DNA of 64,000 nucleotides from assembly GCA_965261455.1 (NCBI GenBank), contig OZ253453.1:1054001-1118000 (forward strand), written 5' to 3'. A program made the position numbers and the translations under genes. Shown in pieces: positions 7,483 to 14,856 of the stretch. Each line of letters starts with the position of its first letter. The stretch's first letter is position 1. The DNA comes from DAOUKH01 sp965261455. GTDB taxonomy: Bacteria; Chloroflexota; Dehalococcoidia; SHYB01. Under the pieces are notes generated by a model. The model saw only the letters and a list, made by a program, of their open reading frames with translations, did not search any database and had not been told where the DNA came from.

Positions 7483-8532
7483 CTACCCAGCGCCGCGGCC
7501 CCGGTATTCCACGGAGTGCGGGTAGAAGTCGCGCCACGCCCAATCGAAGGCGCTGGCCGTCGGCGCCCGTTGCAGCGCCTGGCCGGTGAGCGGGCCCTCG
7601 ACCGCCAGGCCGAGCGCGGCGTCCCACAGACTCCCCGTCTCGACATCGCGCAGGCGGGGTCCGACGCCCTCGGCAAGCTCGAAGGTGAGCACACGGTCGC
7701 CGAGGCGGCGTACGAATGCATGGACGTTCCCCCCGCCGGGGGGCGTGTAGAGCGCGACGGGGACAGTGCCGACGGAGTCGTTGACGACCACCTCTTCCCG
7801 AAGCGCGGAAAAGGCGAACGATTTCGCGGCGGCGTCTAGCGCGATGCCTACCACGAAGTCGGTTTGGAACTCGATGTTCTGGAGGCGCGGCGGGTGGTAC
7901 CGGTCGTCGGCGAGCACTAGGCTGTCCGGGTAGTCGGCCTGCCACTCACCCCATGTCGTCAGGCTCATCGGAAGCTGGCGCAGCCGCGCGCCACGCAACT
8001 CGCCGTCGATGGCCAGGCCCCACGGTTGTGCCCACACGCTTCCCGTCGACCAGTCCCACCACGTCATCGCATTCATAAAGAGCGCGCCGTTGTTGCCGAA
8101 CTTCTCCGTTTCCCCGTCGAGCCGCCGGTCGTGCACCAGACCGGTGAAGCAGAGCGGTCACCAGGTGACGAGGACTGGCGTCCCTCCCACCTCGTCGTTC
8201 ACTATCTCGCGGAACTCGAGGATGGCGACGGGGTAGGCCTTGGCCTCGCCGTTGAGCGCGACGCCCATCACGAGCTGCTCGTCGCCCAAGCGCGTCCGCC
8301 CCGCCGTCTCAAACACGGGATCGTAGATCGGAACGATTTCGTCGAGATCGAGGACTTGGTAGAGCCGTCCCATGTCGATATCGGGCAGCGACGGCTCGGC
8401 CGCGGGCAGCGTCGGACTTGGGGAGGCAGTCGGCGTCGGCTCTGGAGGCGCGGTCGGCGTGGCGCTGGATACGCACGCGGCTGTGCCAACGACGGCCACG
8501 ATGACAACAGCGATGAAGCGCGCACGGTCCAT
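7483..8532 (-). CDS. DUF3179 lipoprotein with in-frame TGA at the CPLC cysteine (selenoprotein candidate)
   Basis: One reading frame from ATG 8532 to 7483, interrupted only by TGA at 8158-8160. The first part has a lipoprotein signal (VAVVGTAAC), an Ala/Pro/Thr/Ser linker and the start of a DUF3179 domain (GVALNGEAKAYPVAILEFRE, then VNDEVGGTPVLVTW). The text after the TGA continues the same domain: PLCFTGLVHDRRLDG, then MTWWDWSTGSVWAQPWG and a typical end with DFYPHSVEYRG. Family members carry CPLC where this gene has TGA-P-L-C, so the TGA replaces a conserved Cys, giving U125 and C128 in a 349-residue product. TATAAA (8539-8544) lies six bases before ATG 8532, suggesting a leaderless transcript and this start. 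The biochemical role of DUF3179 is unknown. The alternative is a nonsense mutation (TGC or TGT to TGA) or a base error. A GGUCU-loop hairpin follows the TGA (separate entry). Confidence 0.75.
8134..8146 (-). promoter_or_regulatory. SECIS-like hairpin downstream of the in-frame TGA
   Basis: On the mRNA, CACC-GGUCU-GGUG forms a four-pair stem with a GGUCU loop that begins 15 bases after the UGA. The Escherichia coli fdhF SECIS also has a GGUCU apical loop at a similar distance. An alternative hairpin (CCGGUC with GACCGG) overlaps it and could compete, so the fold needs modelling. Confidence 0.35.
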
Positions 8533-8591
8533 GGTCTCTTTATACACCCGACAGCCCCGCCGGGGCGGACGCCACGTCGGCGAGCGTTGAC

Positions 8592-8981
8592 ATGACGGCG
8601 TCCCCGCCGGTACCGTCGATAGGACGTACGTCGGCGGAGGCCGAATCGATGCCGGACGGCGCGGGCGATGCGCCCACGATCACGACGTTGGACGAGCTGG
8701 TCGCGGCTGTCCAGGCGTGGTTCGGTTACGACAAGTTGGAGACGTCGCCGTTCCCATCGGGAGAGCCGCCCGCGGAGGCGGCGCTCCGCTGGTACCGCGA
8801 CCGCCTGGCGCTCGAGGTCGTCGGCCCCAACCGGTTCGAGATGACGTGCCCCGGCTGCCAGTCCCGCATCGCCTTCGCCGCCGACGATCTGTACACCTGC
8901 GAGATGTTCGATTACGTTTACTGGCGGTTCTGTCCCGACTGTTCGACGGTTGTGACCGGCCAGTCCACCGCGGGCGCTTAG
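8592..8981 (+). CDS. Zinc-ribbon protein of unknown function
   Basis: 129 residues from ATG 8592; ATG 8649 is an alternative start that removes a low-complexity head. The C-terminal half has two CxxC pairs, CPGC (about residue 83) and CPDC (about residue 117), with a further Cys in YTCEMFDYV. This is a plausible zinc ribbon, and the protein is otherwise unrecognised. The stop TAG at 8979-8981 is made by T8, A9 and G10 of the following tRNA-Val, so the gene overlaps the tRNA by ten bases. That suggests the original 3' end may have been replaced at the tRNA junction. Divergent from the DUF3179 gene, 59 bases apart. Confidence 0.55.
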   Translation: MTASPPVPSIGRTSAEAESMPDGAGDAPTITTLDELVAAVQAWFGYDKLETSPFPSGEPPAEAALRWYRDRLALEVVGPNRFEMTCPGCQSRIAFAADDLYTCEMFDYVYWRFCPDCSTVVTGQSTAGA

Positions 8982-9048
8982 CTCAGCCGGTTAGAGCGCT
9001 TCCCTTACAAGGAAGAGGTCAGTGGTTCGAGTCCACTAGCGCCCACCA
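8972..9048 (+). tRNA. tRNA-Val (anticodon TAC)
   Basis: A perfect cloverleaf: acceptor GGGCGCT/AGCGCCC, D stem GCTC/GAGC, anticodon stem CTTCC/GGAAG with the loop CTTACAA (anticodon TAC), T stem AGTGG/CCACT with TTCGAGT, then A and an encoded CCA. Its last 72 bases recur at 10815-10886 with one mismatch, so this gene forms the left boundary of the nitrile hydratase segment. Confidence 0.95.
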
Positions 9049-9143
9049 GGCCCGGCACTCTTCTGTCAAAATAGCCCTGTCGACGCCCTAATGGAGGAGG
9101 TCAGGCACACTCGGGCGGAAGCACGGAGTACGCGAGCGACGCT

Positions 9144-9767
9144 ATGACGAAGGACCACCACGACCACACCGAGCCGCCCTCCGACATCGAGCTGAGCGTG
9201 AAGGCGCTCGAGTCGCTCCTAATCGAGAGGGGGCTGGTCGACCCGGAGGCGGTTGACGCGCTCATCGAGCTGTACGAGGACAAGATCGGCCCGTCGAACG
9301 GCAAGCGCGTGGTGGCGAGGGCATGGGCGGACGAGGAGTTCAAACGTTGGCTTCTGGATGACCCCAACGCCGCGATCGCCTCAATGGGCTACGTGGGCTC
9401 GCAGGGCGAACAGGTGCGGGTGGTCGAGAACACGGATGACGTCCACAACCTCGTGGTGTGCACGCTGTGCTCCTGCTATCCCTGGCCGCTCTTGGGTCTG
9501 CCGCCGGTGTGGTACAAGTCCGCGCCGTACCGGGCGCAGGCGGTCGCCGACCCGCGCGGCGTGATGCGGCAGTTCGGTTCGGAAATAGGGGACGAGAAGG
9601 AGGTGCGCGTGTGGGACTCCACCTCCGAGATGCGCTACCTCGTCCTCCCCCAGCGTCCCCCAGGCACGGAGGGCTGGAGCGAGGAGGAACTCCGGGACCT
9701 CGTGACCCGCAACTCCATGATTGGCGTGGAGGAGGCGCAGCGGCCGGCAACGACGGGAACGCCATGA
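9144..9767 (+). CDS. nthA: Nitrile hydratase alpha subunit, cobalt type
   Basis: 207 residues. The metal-binding motif CTLCSC is at residues 106-111; Thr in the second position marks the non-corrin cobalt class (the iron class has Ser). The following YPWPLLGLPPVWYKSAPYRA is the strongly conserved loop after the claw setting, and two of the Cys are oxidised to sulfinic/sulfenic acid in characterised enzymes. It hydrates nitriles to amides as an alpha/beta heterodimer in the cytoplasm. Length fits the family. The stop overlaps the beta gene start by four bases (ATGA). No amidase or transcriptional regulator is next to the operon, so the amide must be handled elsewhere. Confidence 0.95.
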   Translation: MTKDHHDHTEPPSDIELSVKALESLLIERGLVDPEAVDALIELYEDKIGPSNGKRVVARAWADEEFKRWLLDDPNAAIASMGYVGSQGEQVRVVENTDDVHNLVVCTLCSCYPWPLLGLPPVWYKSAPYRAQAVADPRGVMRQFGSEIGDEKEVRVWDSTSEMRYLVLPQRPPGTEGWSEEELRDLVTRNSMIGVEEAQRPATTGTP

Positions 9768-10435
9768 ACGGAGTCCACGACCTCGGTGGGGTGCAGGGAT
9801 TCGGGCCGGTGCGGCCCGAGCCGGAGTCGGAGGAGCCGGTCTTCCACGAGGAGTGGGAGGGCCGGGTGTACGCCATGGTCCGGCTCATCGGGGGCCTCGG
9901 GCTGTGGAACCTGGACATGGTGCGCCACACCCGGGAGAATCTGCGCCCCGCGGACTACCTGGCCTATTCCTATTACGAGATCTGGTTCGCAGCCTTGCAG
10001 AAGCAACTGGTTGAATCCGGTCTGGTTTCGGAGGAGGAGTTGCGGACGGGCAGGGCGTCATCGGCCGTCTCCGGGCCCATCCTGGAGCGGGTGATGCGCG
10101 CCGAGCGGGTGCGAGCCATGCCGTTCATGACCACGAGCTATCGCCGTCCCGGGCCGGCGCCGGCCCGGTTCGTGCCGGGCGACCGCGTGCGGGCCCGTAA
10201 CCGCCACCCGCGCGGACACACCCGCGAGCCGCGCTACGTTCGGGGCCACGTCGGGACGGTGGACGAGCACTATGGGTCCCAGGTGTTTCCGGACCTCAGC
10301 GCGGAGGGGGTGGTCGAGGGGCGCCATCTCTACAGCGTGCGCTTCGATGCGCGCGAGCTGTGGGGCGAGTCGGCGGACGTCAACAGTGCCGTGTACGTCG
10401 ACCTCTGGGAGGAATACCTGGAGGCTGCGCCATGA
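9764..10435 (+). CDS. nthB: Nitrile hydratase beta subunit
   Basis: 223 residues from ATG 9764, overlapping nthA by four bases. The N-terminus MNGVHDLGGVQGFGPV is the family signature. The helical region around VYAMVRLIGGLGLWNLD and the SYYEIWFAAL segment follow. The C-terminal half has the SH3-like barrel with RFVPGDRVRARN and the end strand of the type LYSVRFDARELWGE. Supplies part of the active-site pocket and the Arg residues that hydrogen-bond the oxidised Cys ligands. Translationally coupled to the next gene by a further ATGA overlap. Confidence 0.95.
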   Translation: MNGVHDLGGVQGFGPVRPEPESEEPVFHEEWEGRVYAMVRLIGGLGLWNLDMVRHTRENLRPADYLAYSYYEIWFAALQKQLVESGLVSEEELRTGRASSAVSGPILERVMRAERVRAMPFMTTSYRRPGPAPARFVPGDRVRARNRHPRGHTREPRYVRGHVGTVDEHYGSQVFPDLSAEGVVEGRHLYSVRFDARELWGESADVNSAVYVDLWEEYLEAAP

Positions 10436-10806
10436 CGGACGCACAACCTCCCGGAGGCATCGGCGGACTAAGAGGCATCCCCTTGGACGACAACGGCAGG
10501 CTGGCTTTTGCAGAGCCGTGGGAGGCGTCGGCGTTCGCGCTCGCGGTGCACCTCTCCGGCGCAGGCCACTTCACGTGGGACGAGTGGGCCGCGACGCTGA
10601 GCGAGGAGATACGCGCGGCGCAGCGAGAAGGCGACCCGGACATAGGCGATACGTACTACCGGCACTGGCTGCGCGCGCTGGAGCGGCTATGCCGGGAGCG
10701 GGGGCTCGTATCGGAGGCGGAGGGATCGGAGCGCAAGGAGGCCTGGCGCAGGGCCTATCTGAACACGCCGCACGGCAAACCTGTGGACCTCGCGGCAGGC
10801 GGCTGA
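10432..10806 (+). CDS. Nitrile hydratase accessory protein (metallochaperone/activator)
   Basis: 124 residues from ATG 10432. It is related to the N-terminal region of beta subunits (LAFAEPWEASAFALAVHLSG, then FTWDEWAATLSEEI and YYRHWLRALERL), as expected of the small activator proteins (P14K, NhlE, NthE). In cobalt enzymes this protein carries the alpha subunit, loads cobalt and swaps it into the apo-heterodimer. The C-terminus is short and polar, without the long Cys or His tail of the iron-type activator. Third gene of the ATGA-coupled operon, ending eight bases before the tRNA-Val-like repeat. Confidence 0.9.
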   Translation: MTDAQPPGGIGGLRGIPLDDNGRLAFAEPWEASAFALAVHLSGAGHFTWDEWAATLSEEIRAAQREGDPDIGDTYYRHWLRALERLCRERGLVSEAEGSERKEAWRRAYLNTPHGKPVDLAAGG

Positions 10807-10814
10807 GGCAGGGA

Positions 10815-10886
10815 CTTAGCTCAGCGGGTTAGAGCGCTTCCCTTACAAGGAAGAGGTCAGTGGTTCGAGTCCACTAGCGCCCACCA
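10815..10886 (+). repeat. 72-bp copy of the tRNA-Val 3' part (att-like direct repeat)
   Basis: Identical to 8977-9048 except one D-loop base (C to G). The D arm, TAC anticodon arm, T arm, 3' acceptor strand and CCA are intact. The 5' acceptor strand (AGGGACT at 10810-10816) mispairs with AGCGCCC at three positions, so it is probably not a working tRNA. Together with tRNA-Val it brackets the nitrile hydratase operon, as att sites bracket tRNA-targeted islands. Confidence 0.8.
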
Positions 10887-11164
10887 CTCCCTACCGCACT
10901 GCGAACTCGCCCGTTTCGGGCTGTCTCTGCGGCGTCCGCTCCGCCTATGGGAGAGTCCTCCGGCGTAGGTATAGAGTAGACGATGGCAGCTAAGGCGATC
11001 CTGCTCTTTCCCTGAGAGACTTCCGGCGATAAACCGGTTGGAGACAGCGGTAAGGTCCCAGTTGGCTGCGTAGAGCAGCGGGATTCCCTGCACTGTCGAG
11101 CGCAGGTGGTACAAGCCGGGCGTGGCGCAAGGAGACCTGTGAGGGTAAGGAAGGCAGGGAACCT

Positions 11165-12868
11165 ATGGTGAGTGTGGTGGCGACGCTGGCGGCCCTTGTT
11201 GCCATTGGGCTGCTGTTCGCGCTGGACCCTGGCGGGGCCATCGCCGCAAGTGGCTTCCCCGACTTCCAGGCAATGGATTGGAAGCAGCTCACGGCCTGGG
11301 GCTTCCGGACAATAGGCGTCGGCGTCGGGCTGCTGCTCATTCTTGTGCTGTGGCTGTGGCCCAAGTACCGGCCCCCGCAGGGGACCGAGGCGCATTGGCG
11401 CTCATCGTACCCGGCAATGCCACAGTCCGGTTCACTGCCGGCGGCAGCGGTATCGGTGCTGGAAGGCCATTTGATATTGAGCAATACGCTGTTGGCCTCC
11501 ATCATCGAGATGTGCCAGCGCGGCACGCTCCAGTTGGAGTGCGTCAGAACAGGAACCGGCTTCCTATACCGGCTGTCTCAGCAGGGTCCCGTCGTAAATG
11601 ACTGGGAGCGGCTCATCTGCAACAGCCTGCCGCCGGGCCCCACAACGGTCGAGGCGCTGCATGACCGGTTGAAGAAGCACGAGGATGCCATCGGCGACAA
11701 GTTGGGAGAGTTCCTGCAACACCAGGGCCTTTTCGATGACAACCCGGTGCGTGTAAGGAGGGAAAACCTCGGGGATGCAGTCGAATGGGGAATGTTGGCC
11801 GGGGCTCTTATGGGCGTCGGCAGCGGGCTCTGGCTGGCTCTATGGCTGTCCCAATGGTGGGCGAACGCCCTGGTCGGCGCGTTCATAGGCTTCATGTACA
11901 TGCTGGATGCGCCGTCGGTGCAGACGGGTATGGTGCCGCCGACGCAGAGGGGTGCACACGAAAAAGGTCAGTGGCTTGGCTGGAAAAAGTCCCTTGCCGG
12001 ATCCGACTCGCCTTCCCCCCGGGACCAACCCGATTCCATGTTGGCCTATGCCGTAGGGCTGAATGTGGCCCAGCCATGGCTGGACGTCTCGGTCTCGGCT
12101 CCGCTGTGGTTCGGCTCCGGCCAGGCATCCTCCCTTCGGGGTCCCGACCTGGACGCAGCCTATCACGGCTTTATGCACTCGGTAGAGTGGTACCTGAGCG
12201 GCCGGTCTGATAAGGCGGCGGACGCGGCTTCCTGGCTGAAAGAGTCGGAACAGATCGAATTGGGGCTGTGGAACACCGAGCAGGCTGAAGGAACGGCGAA
12301 GAGCGAAGGCGGTGTCGGAACGGCGTATGAGAGACCACAAACTGAGGGCGTCACGCCTGAGACGGAGGCGCGAGGGGAAACAACGACATACCGGTCTCCG
12401 GAGCAGGTGGAGGAGACGGAGGGCGGACGGGGGTGCGGCGGTTGCTTGATGTGGGTGGTCCGCCTACTCGGCATAGGGGGGCTGGTCGTGGCGGTCGTGG
12501 TCGGCCTCAACCTGGCCTCACCGGCTGTCGACCCGTGTCCGGCGGACTCTCCGACTATCCCGCCACCCGGGCTGCTGCTTGTGGTGCTTGACGTGTTCCT
12601 GGATGAGTGCGTGAGCGTTACCGGGGAGGTAGTGTCGCACGACGCCGGCGAGCTGGTGGTGGAGGTGGACCGGGGAGAATACGTGCAGTGGGTGAGGGTC
12701 CGTGGACCGGCGGAGGTCTTCGAACAGGTCTCAGTGGGCAGACGGGTCCAAGTGGCCGGACGCATCGGAGAGCATGAGGACGGGGGATACGTGGTCCGTT
12801 ACGGAGTGGACCGCGGGTGGTGGGGCAATCTCCGTGAGAACCTTCCGGGGGACGCTCTCACGCCCTAG
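11165..12868 (+). CDS. DUF2207-like membrane protein with extra C-terminal domain
   Basis: 567 residues. A signal or first transmembrane helix lies at 2-28 and a second at about 50-68. Then comes the cytosolic segment typical of DUF2207-type proteins (PAAAVSVLEGHLILSNTLLASI, IIEMCQRGTLQLE, and the phrase FLYRLSQQGPVVNDWERLI), followed by a hydrophobic pair near 207-240. A low-complexity Glu/Thr linker (about 370-420) leads to a Gly/Cys-rich membrane segment (about 425-455). The tail, about 470-567, reads like an OB-fold (VTGEVVSHDAGELVVEVDRG, then VGRRVQVAGRIGEHEDGG). Function is unknown; a sensor or secretion-linked envelope protein is conceivable. It stands alone, with 278 bases of unannotated sequence before it. 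Confidence 0.55.
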   Translation: MVSVVATLAALVAIGLLFALDPGGAIAASGFPDFQAMDWKQLTAWGFRTIGVGVGLLLILVLWLWPKYRPPQGTEAHWRSSYPAMPQSGSLPAAAVSVLEGHLILSNTLLASIIEMCQRGTLQLECVRTGTGFLYRLSQQGPVVNDWERLICNSLPPGPTTVEALHDRLKKHEDAIGDKLGEFLQHQGLFDDNPVRVRRENLGDAVEWGMLAGALMGVGSGLWLALWLSQWWANALVGAFIGFMYMLDAPSVQTGMVPPTQRGAHEKGQWLGWKKSLAGSDSPSPRDQPDSMLAYAVGLNVAQPWLDVSVSAPLWFGSGQASSLRGPDLDAAYHGFMHSVEWYLSGRSDKAADAASWLKESEQIELGLWNTEQAEGTAKSEGGVGTAYERPQTEGVTPETEARGETTTYRSPEQVEETEGGRGCGGCLMWVVRLLGIGGLVVAVVVGLNLASPAVDPCPADSPTIPPPGLLLVVLDVFLDECVSVTGEVVSHDAGELVVEVDRGEYVQWVRVRGPAEVFEQVSVGRRVQVAGRIGEHEDGGYVVRYGVDRGWWGNLRENLPGDALTP

Positions 12869-12891
12869 AGCCGCACAACCGCCCTAGTCCC

Positions 12892-13161
12892 TCATCTCCT
12901 GACCACGCCTTGGGAATCCCGCCTCGACGCATTGCGGTTGAGGGCGCGGTCGATGATGTTGAAGGCCCGGTCGATGCCCAGGCGCTCCACCCTGGGAGAC
13001 GGCTCCTCCCCCTGCTTGAGGAGGGCGTGGGCGATGAGGTCGGCCATCTGTAGAAGGTCGTCGTCCTGGGAGCTTCGGAAGGCTGGGCCGCCGATGACTC
13101 TCTCTATGGAGATGTCCTTCGTCCGTTCGCCGTCGTTCCAGGCCTCGTACCTGCTGGACAC
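12892..13161 (-). pseudogene. DUF3800 protein, C-terminal fragment
   Basis: About 89 codons. FRSSQDDDLLQMADLIAHAL matches the C-terminal motif of DUF3800 proteins (S..LLQLADLIAYA), which are around 200-250 residues and begin with a catalytic-looking DESG motif. That N-terminal part is absent: upstream on this strand the frame gives only low-complexity text. The protein family is linked to mobile and defence regions, with a proposed RNase H-like fold. I read this as a truncated remnant. The assignment rests on one motif. Confidence 0.45.
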
Positions 13162-13521
13162 GGGGTTGCGGCTCTCGAGCCTGCGGTTGAGGCGGAGCCG
13201 CCACGGCCGACCTTCTCTTCACAGCGACACTCCGGCGATAATGTGAGTCGGACTCCCCTAATGTCCTCTGAGGCTCATGGAGCCTATTTGGGGTAGCCTG
13301 AGCGACGCCTTATATTCGGACCTCCCAGCGAAAAGTTCGCAATTCAGTCCCATTAGGCCCACCAACCCTGGCGCTGCCCAATTGACCGGAATAGTGATGG
13401 TCTCGAAGTCGGCCGACGACTCCTCCCTGGGTATGATGCCCCGTGGACGGGATGATCGCCAGCAGCAGACTCAAGTTTCGGTGACGGTGGGCAGTCGACA
13501 CCTCCAGGAAAGGAATCCGAC
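13162..13521. other. Intergenic, 360 bp, no gene recognised
   Basis: Open frames here have no family resemblance and no plausible start signal. The last 20 bases contain AGGAAAGG before the SDR start at 13522. No terminator-like hairpin with a U-run and no repeat were seen. Confidence 0.4.
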
Positions 13522-14364
13522 ATGAACTCAAACCGAAAACCAGTCGCCGTCGTGGTCGGGGCGACATCCAAGTGGCAATCAGATGGGCGCAACACCCACT
13601 TCGCCCACGGTAGGGCGCTCGACGACAGCGAGTTGCCCGTCGCCGTGCGCTGGGGCGTAGGGGGGGCCATCTCCCAGAAGTTTGCAAGAGAGGGCTTGTT
13701 CATCGTGTTGACCACCCGCAATGCCTCCAACGCGGCTCCTTTGGAGGCAGCGATCCGGGACCAGGGTGGCGAAAGCATGATCGTCGAGATGGACCTCTCG
13801 TCTCGCGACTCCATATCGAACGCGTTCGCCGAGATCCGGGACCAAGCCGGCGACCCAAACGTGCTGGTCTATAACGCAGGCTACATGGAAGGACGCGACC
13901 TTCCGCCGGAAAAGGAACTGCTGGAAAACATTTCCTTCGAAATGTACGAAACCACGCAGCACATCGCCAGCAGCGGACCCTTCCTGGTGGTCAAGGAGGT
14001 CTTGCCCGCGATGCGGGAGCGAGGCGAGGGCTCCATCCTGATTTCCAACACGCCATTTTCCCTGCGAGGGAGGAAGCGGCACACCGGAGAGTCGCTCTAC
14101 TATCCGAGGGCGCTGACACGGACGCTGGCACAGGTGTTGACGGAGGAATATTCCGAGCACGGTGTGCATGTTGCCAATGTGGTGATCGACGGCACCATCG
14201 ATTCTCCGGGCACCCGAGCCCTCCCGTATGCCCAGCAGCAGCCTGAATTGCTGATAAATCCCGCTAAGATCGCCGAGGCTTTCTATTATCTGCACACTCA
14301 GGACAAGTCCTGCTGGACCCACGAACTCCAATTGACCCCCTTTACCACCAAGCCGAGCTTTTGA
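13522..14364 (+). CDS. Aberrant short-chain dehydrogenase/reductase-like protein
   Basis: 280 residues with an SDR backbone: VAVVVGATS, then a nucleotide-binding second strand LFIVLTTRN, DL at about 93, NVLVYNAG (the NNAG equivalent) near 113-120, and a substrate strand GSILISNT. Two hallmark features are altered. The glycine-rich loop is split by about 28 residues between GATSKW (13-18) and GVGGAI (45-50). The catalytic YxxxK is replaced by SLYYPRALTR near 191-200, with no Lys at the expected position. It may therefore bind NAD(P) poorly or serve a non-catalytic or altered role. AGGAAAGGAATCCGAC precedes ATG 13522. The insertion could reflect an annotation-scale duplication, but no frame break is seen. 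Confidence 0.65.
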   Translation: MNSNRKPVAVVVGATSKWQSDGRNTHFAHGRALDDSELPVAVRWGVGGAISQKFAREGLFIVLTTRNASNAAPLEAAIRDQGGESMIVEMDLSSRDSISNAFAEIRDQAGDPNVLVYNAGYMEGRDLPPEKELLENISFEMYETTQHIASSGPFLVVKEVLPAMRERGEGSILISNTPFSLRGRKRHTGESLYYPRALTRTLAQVLTEEYSEHGVHVANVVIDGTIDSPGTRALPYAQQQPELLINPAKIAEAFYYLHTQDKSCWTHELQLTPFTTKPSF

Positions 14365-14401
14365 CGCCCATTGCCCGCCGTTCTCGACTTGGGGCGAGCA
14401 G

Positions 14402-14680
14402 GTGGCGGGCAGCTTCGGTCTGGGAATCGCGGCCTTCCTCGCCTCCATCGTCGCCGCCGGTTTCATCGCGGTGCTGTTCACGATCCTGTCGCCGCTCGGG
14501 ACGGCAGGCATAGTCACGGCGATCGGAATCAGCGTCGTGTTGGCCGGTGGCATTGTGGTGGCCTTTGCAACCATGGACGGAATCTACAAAGCGGCGCTGT
14601 ACAACTACGCCGCCACCGGCCAGGTCCCGGCTATCTTCCCGAAGGACGTCATACAGGGCGCCTTCCGGCAATCTCATTGA
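14402..14680 (+). pseudogene. DUF6159-like membrane protein, C-terminal fragment
   Basis: About 92 codons: three hydrophobic stretches (LGIAAFLASIVAAGFIAVLF, AGIVTAIGISVVLAGGIVVA) followed by IYKAALYNYAATGQVPAIF and AF near the end. This closing pattern (hydrophobic pair, then ALY.YA.TG.VP..F......AF) is that of DUF6159 family proteins, which are about 250-300 residues with several helices. Only the last third is here and the only start is a GTG without a good ribosome binding site, so I read it as a truncated remnant left against the SDR gene. The family call is tentative. Confidence 0.45.
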
Positions 14681-14790
14681 ATCCGCTCGGCGTCGCCGCC
14701 GCTAGGCCGGCCGACAGGGGACGGGCCGTGGTGTGGCGGCTGGCCGCCGCACCACGGGGCTCACCTCAAGTCCCTATCGAATGCGCGTGC

Positions 14791-14796
14791 TATACT
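14791..14796 (+). promoter_or_regulatory. Extended -10 element TGCTATACT
   Basis: TATACT preceded by TGC, 60 bases before the binding-protein gene at 14857. No clear -35. It fits the pattern of TGCTATAnT elements seen before other genes in this window. Confidence 0.4.
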
Positions 14797-14856
14797 GCCG
14801 CGAGACACACATAGACGAGAAGTCCCAGGCGAATGCCTAGGCCAACGGAGGGTGCG

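Noticed and set aside
7253..7945. A 230-codon minus-strand frame across tRNA-Arg
   Set aside because: It runs through the tRNA gene and is out of phase with DUF3179; the composition is Arg/Pro/Ala noise.
9459..9476. An iron-type nitrile hydratase
   Set aside because: The motif is CTLCSC with Thr, the cobalt-class signature; iron enzymes have Ser there.
10810..10886. A second functional tRNA-Val
   Set aside because: The 5' acceptor strand mispairs at three of seven positions, so I treat it as a partial copy.
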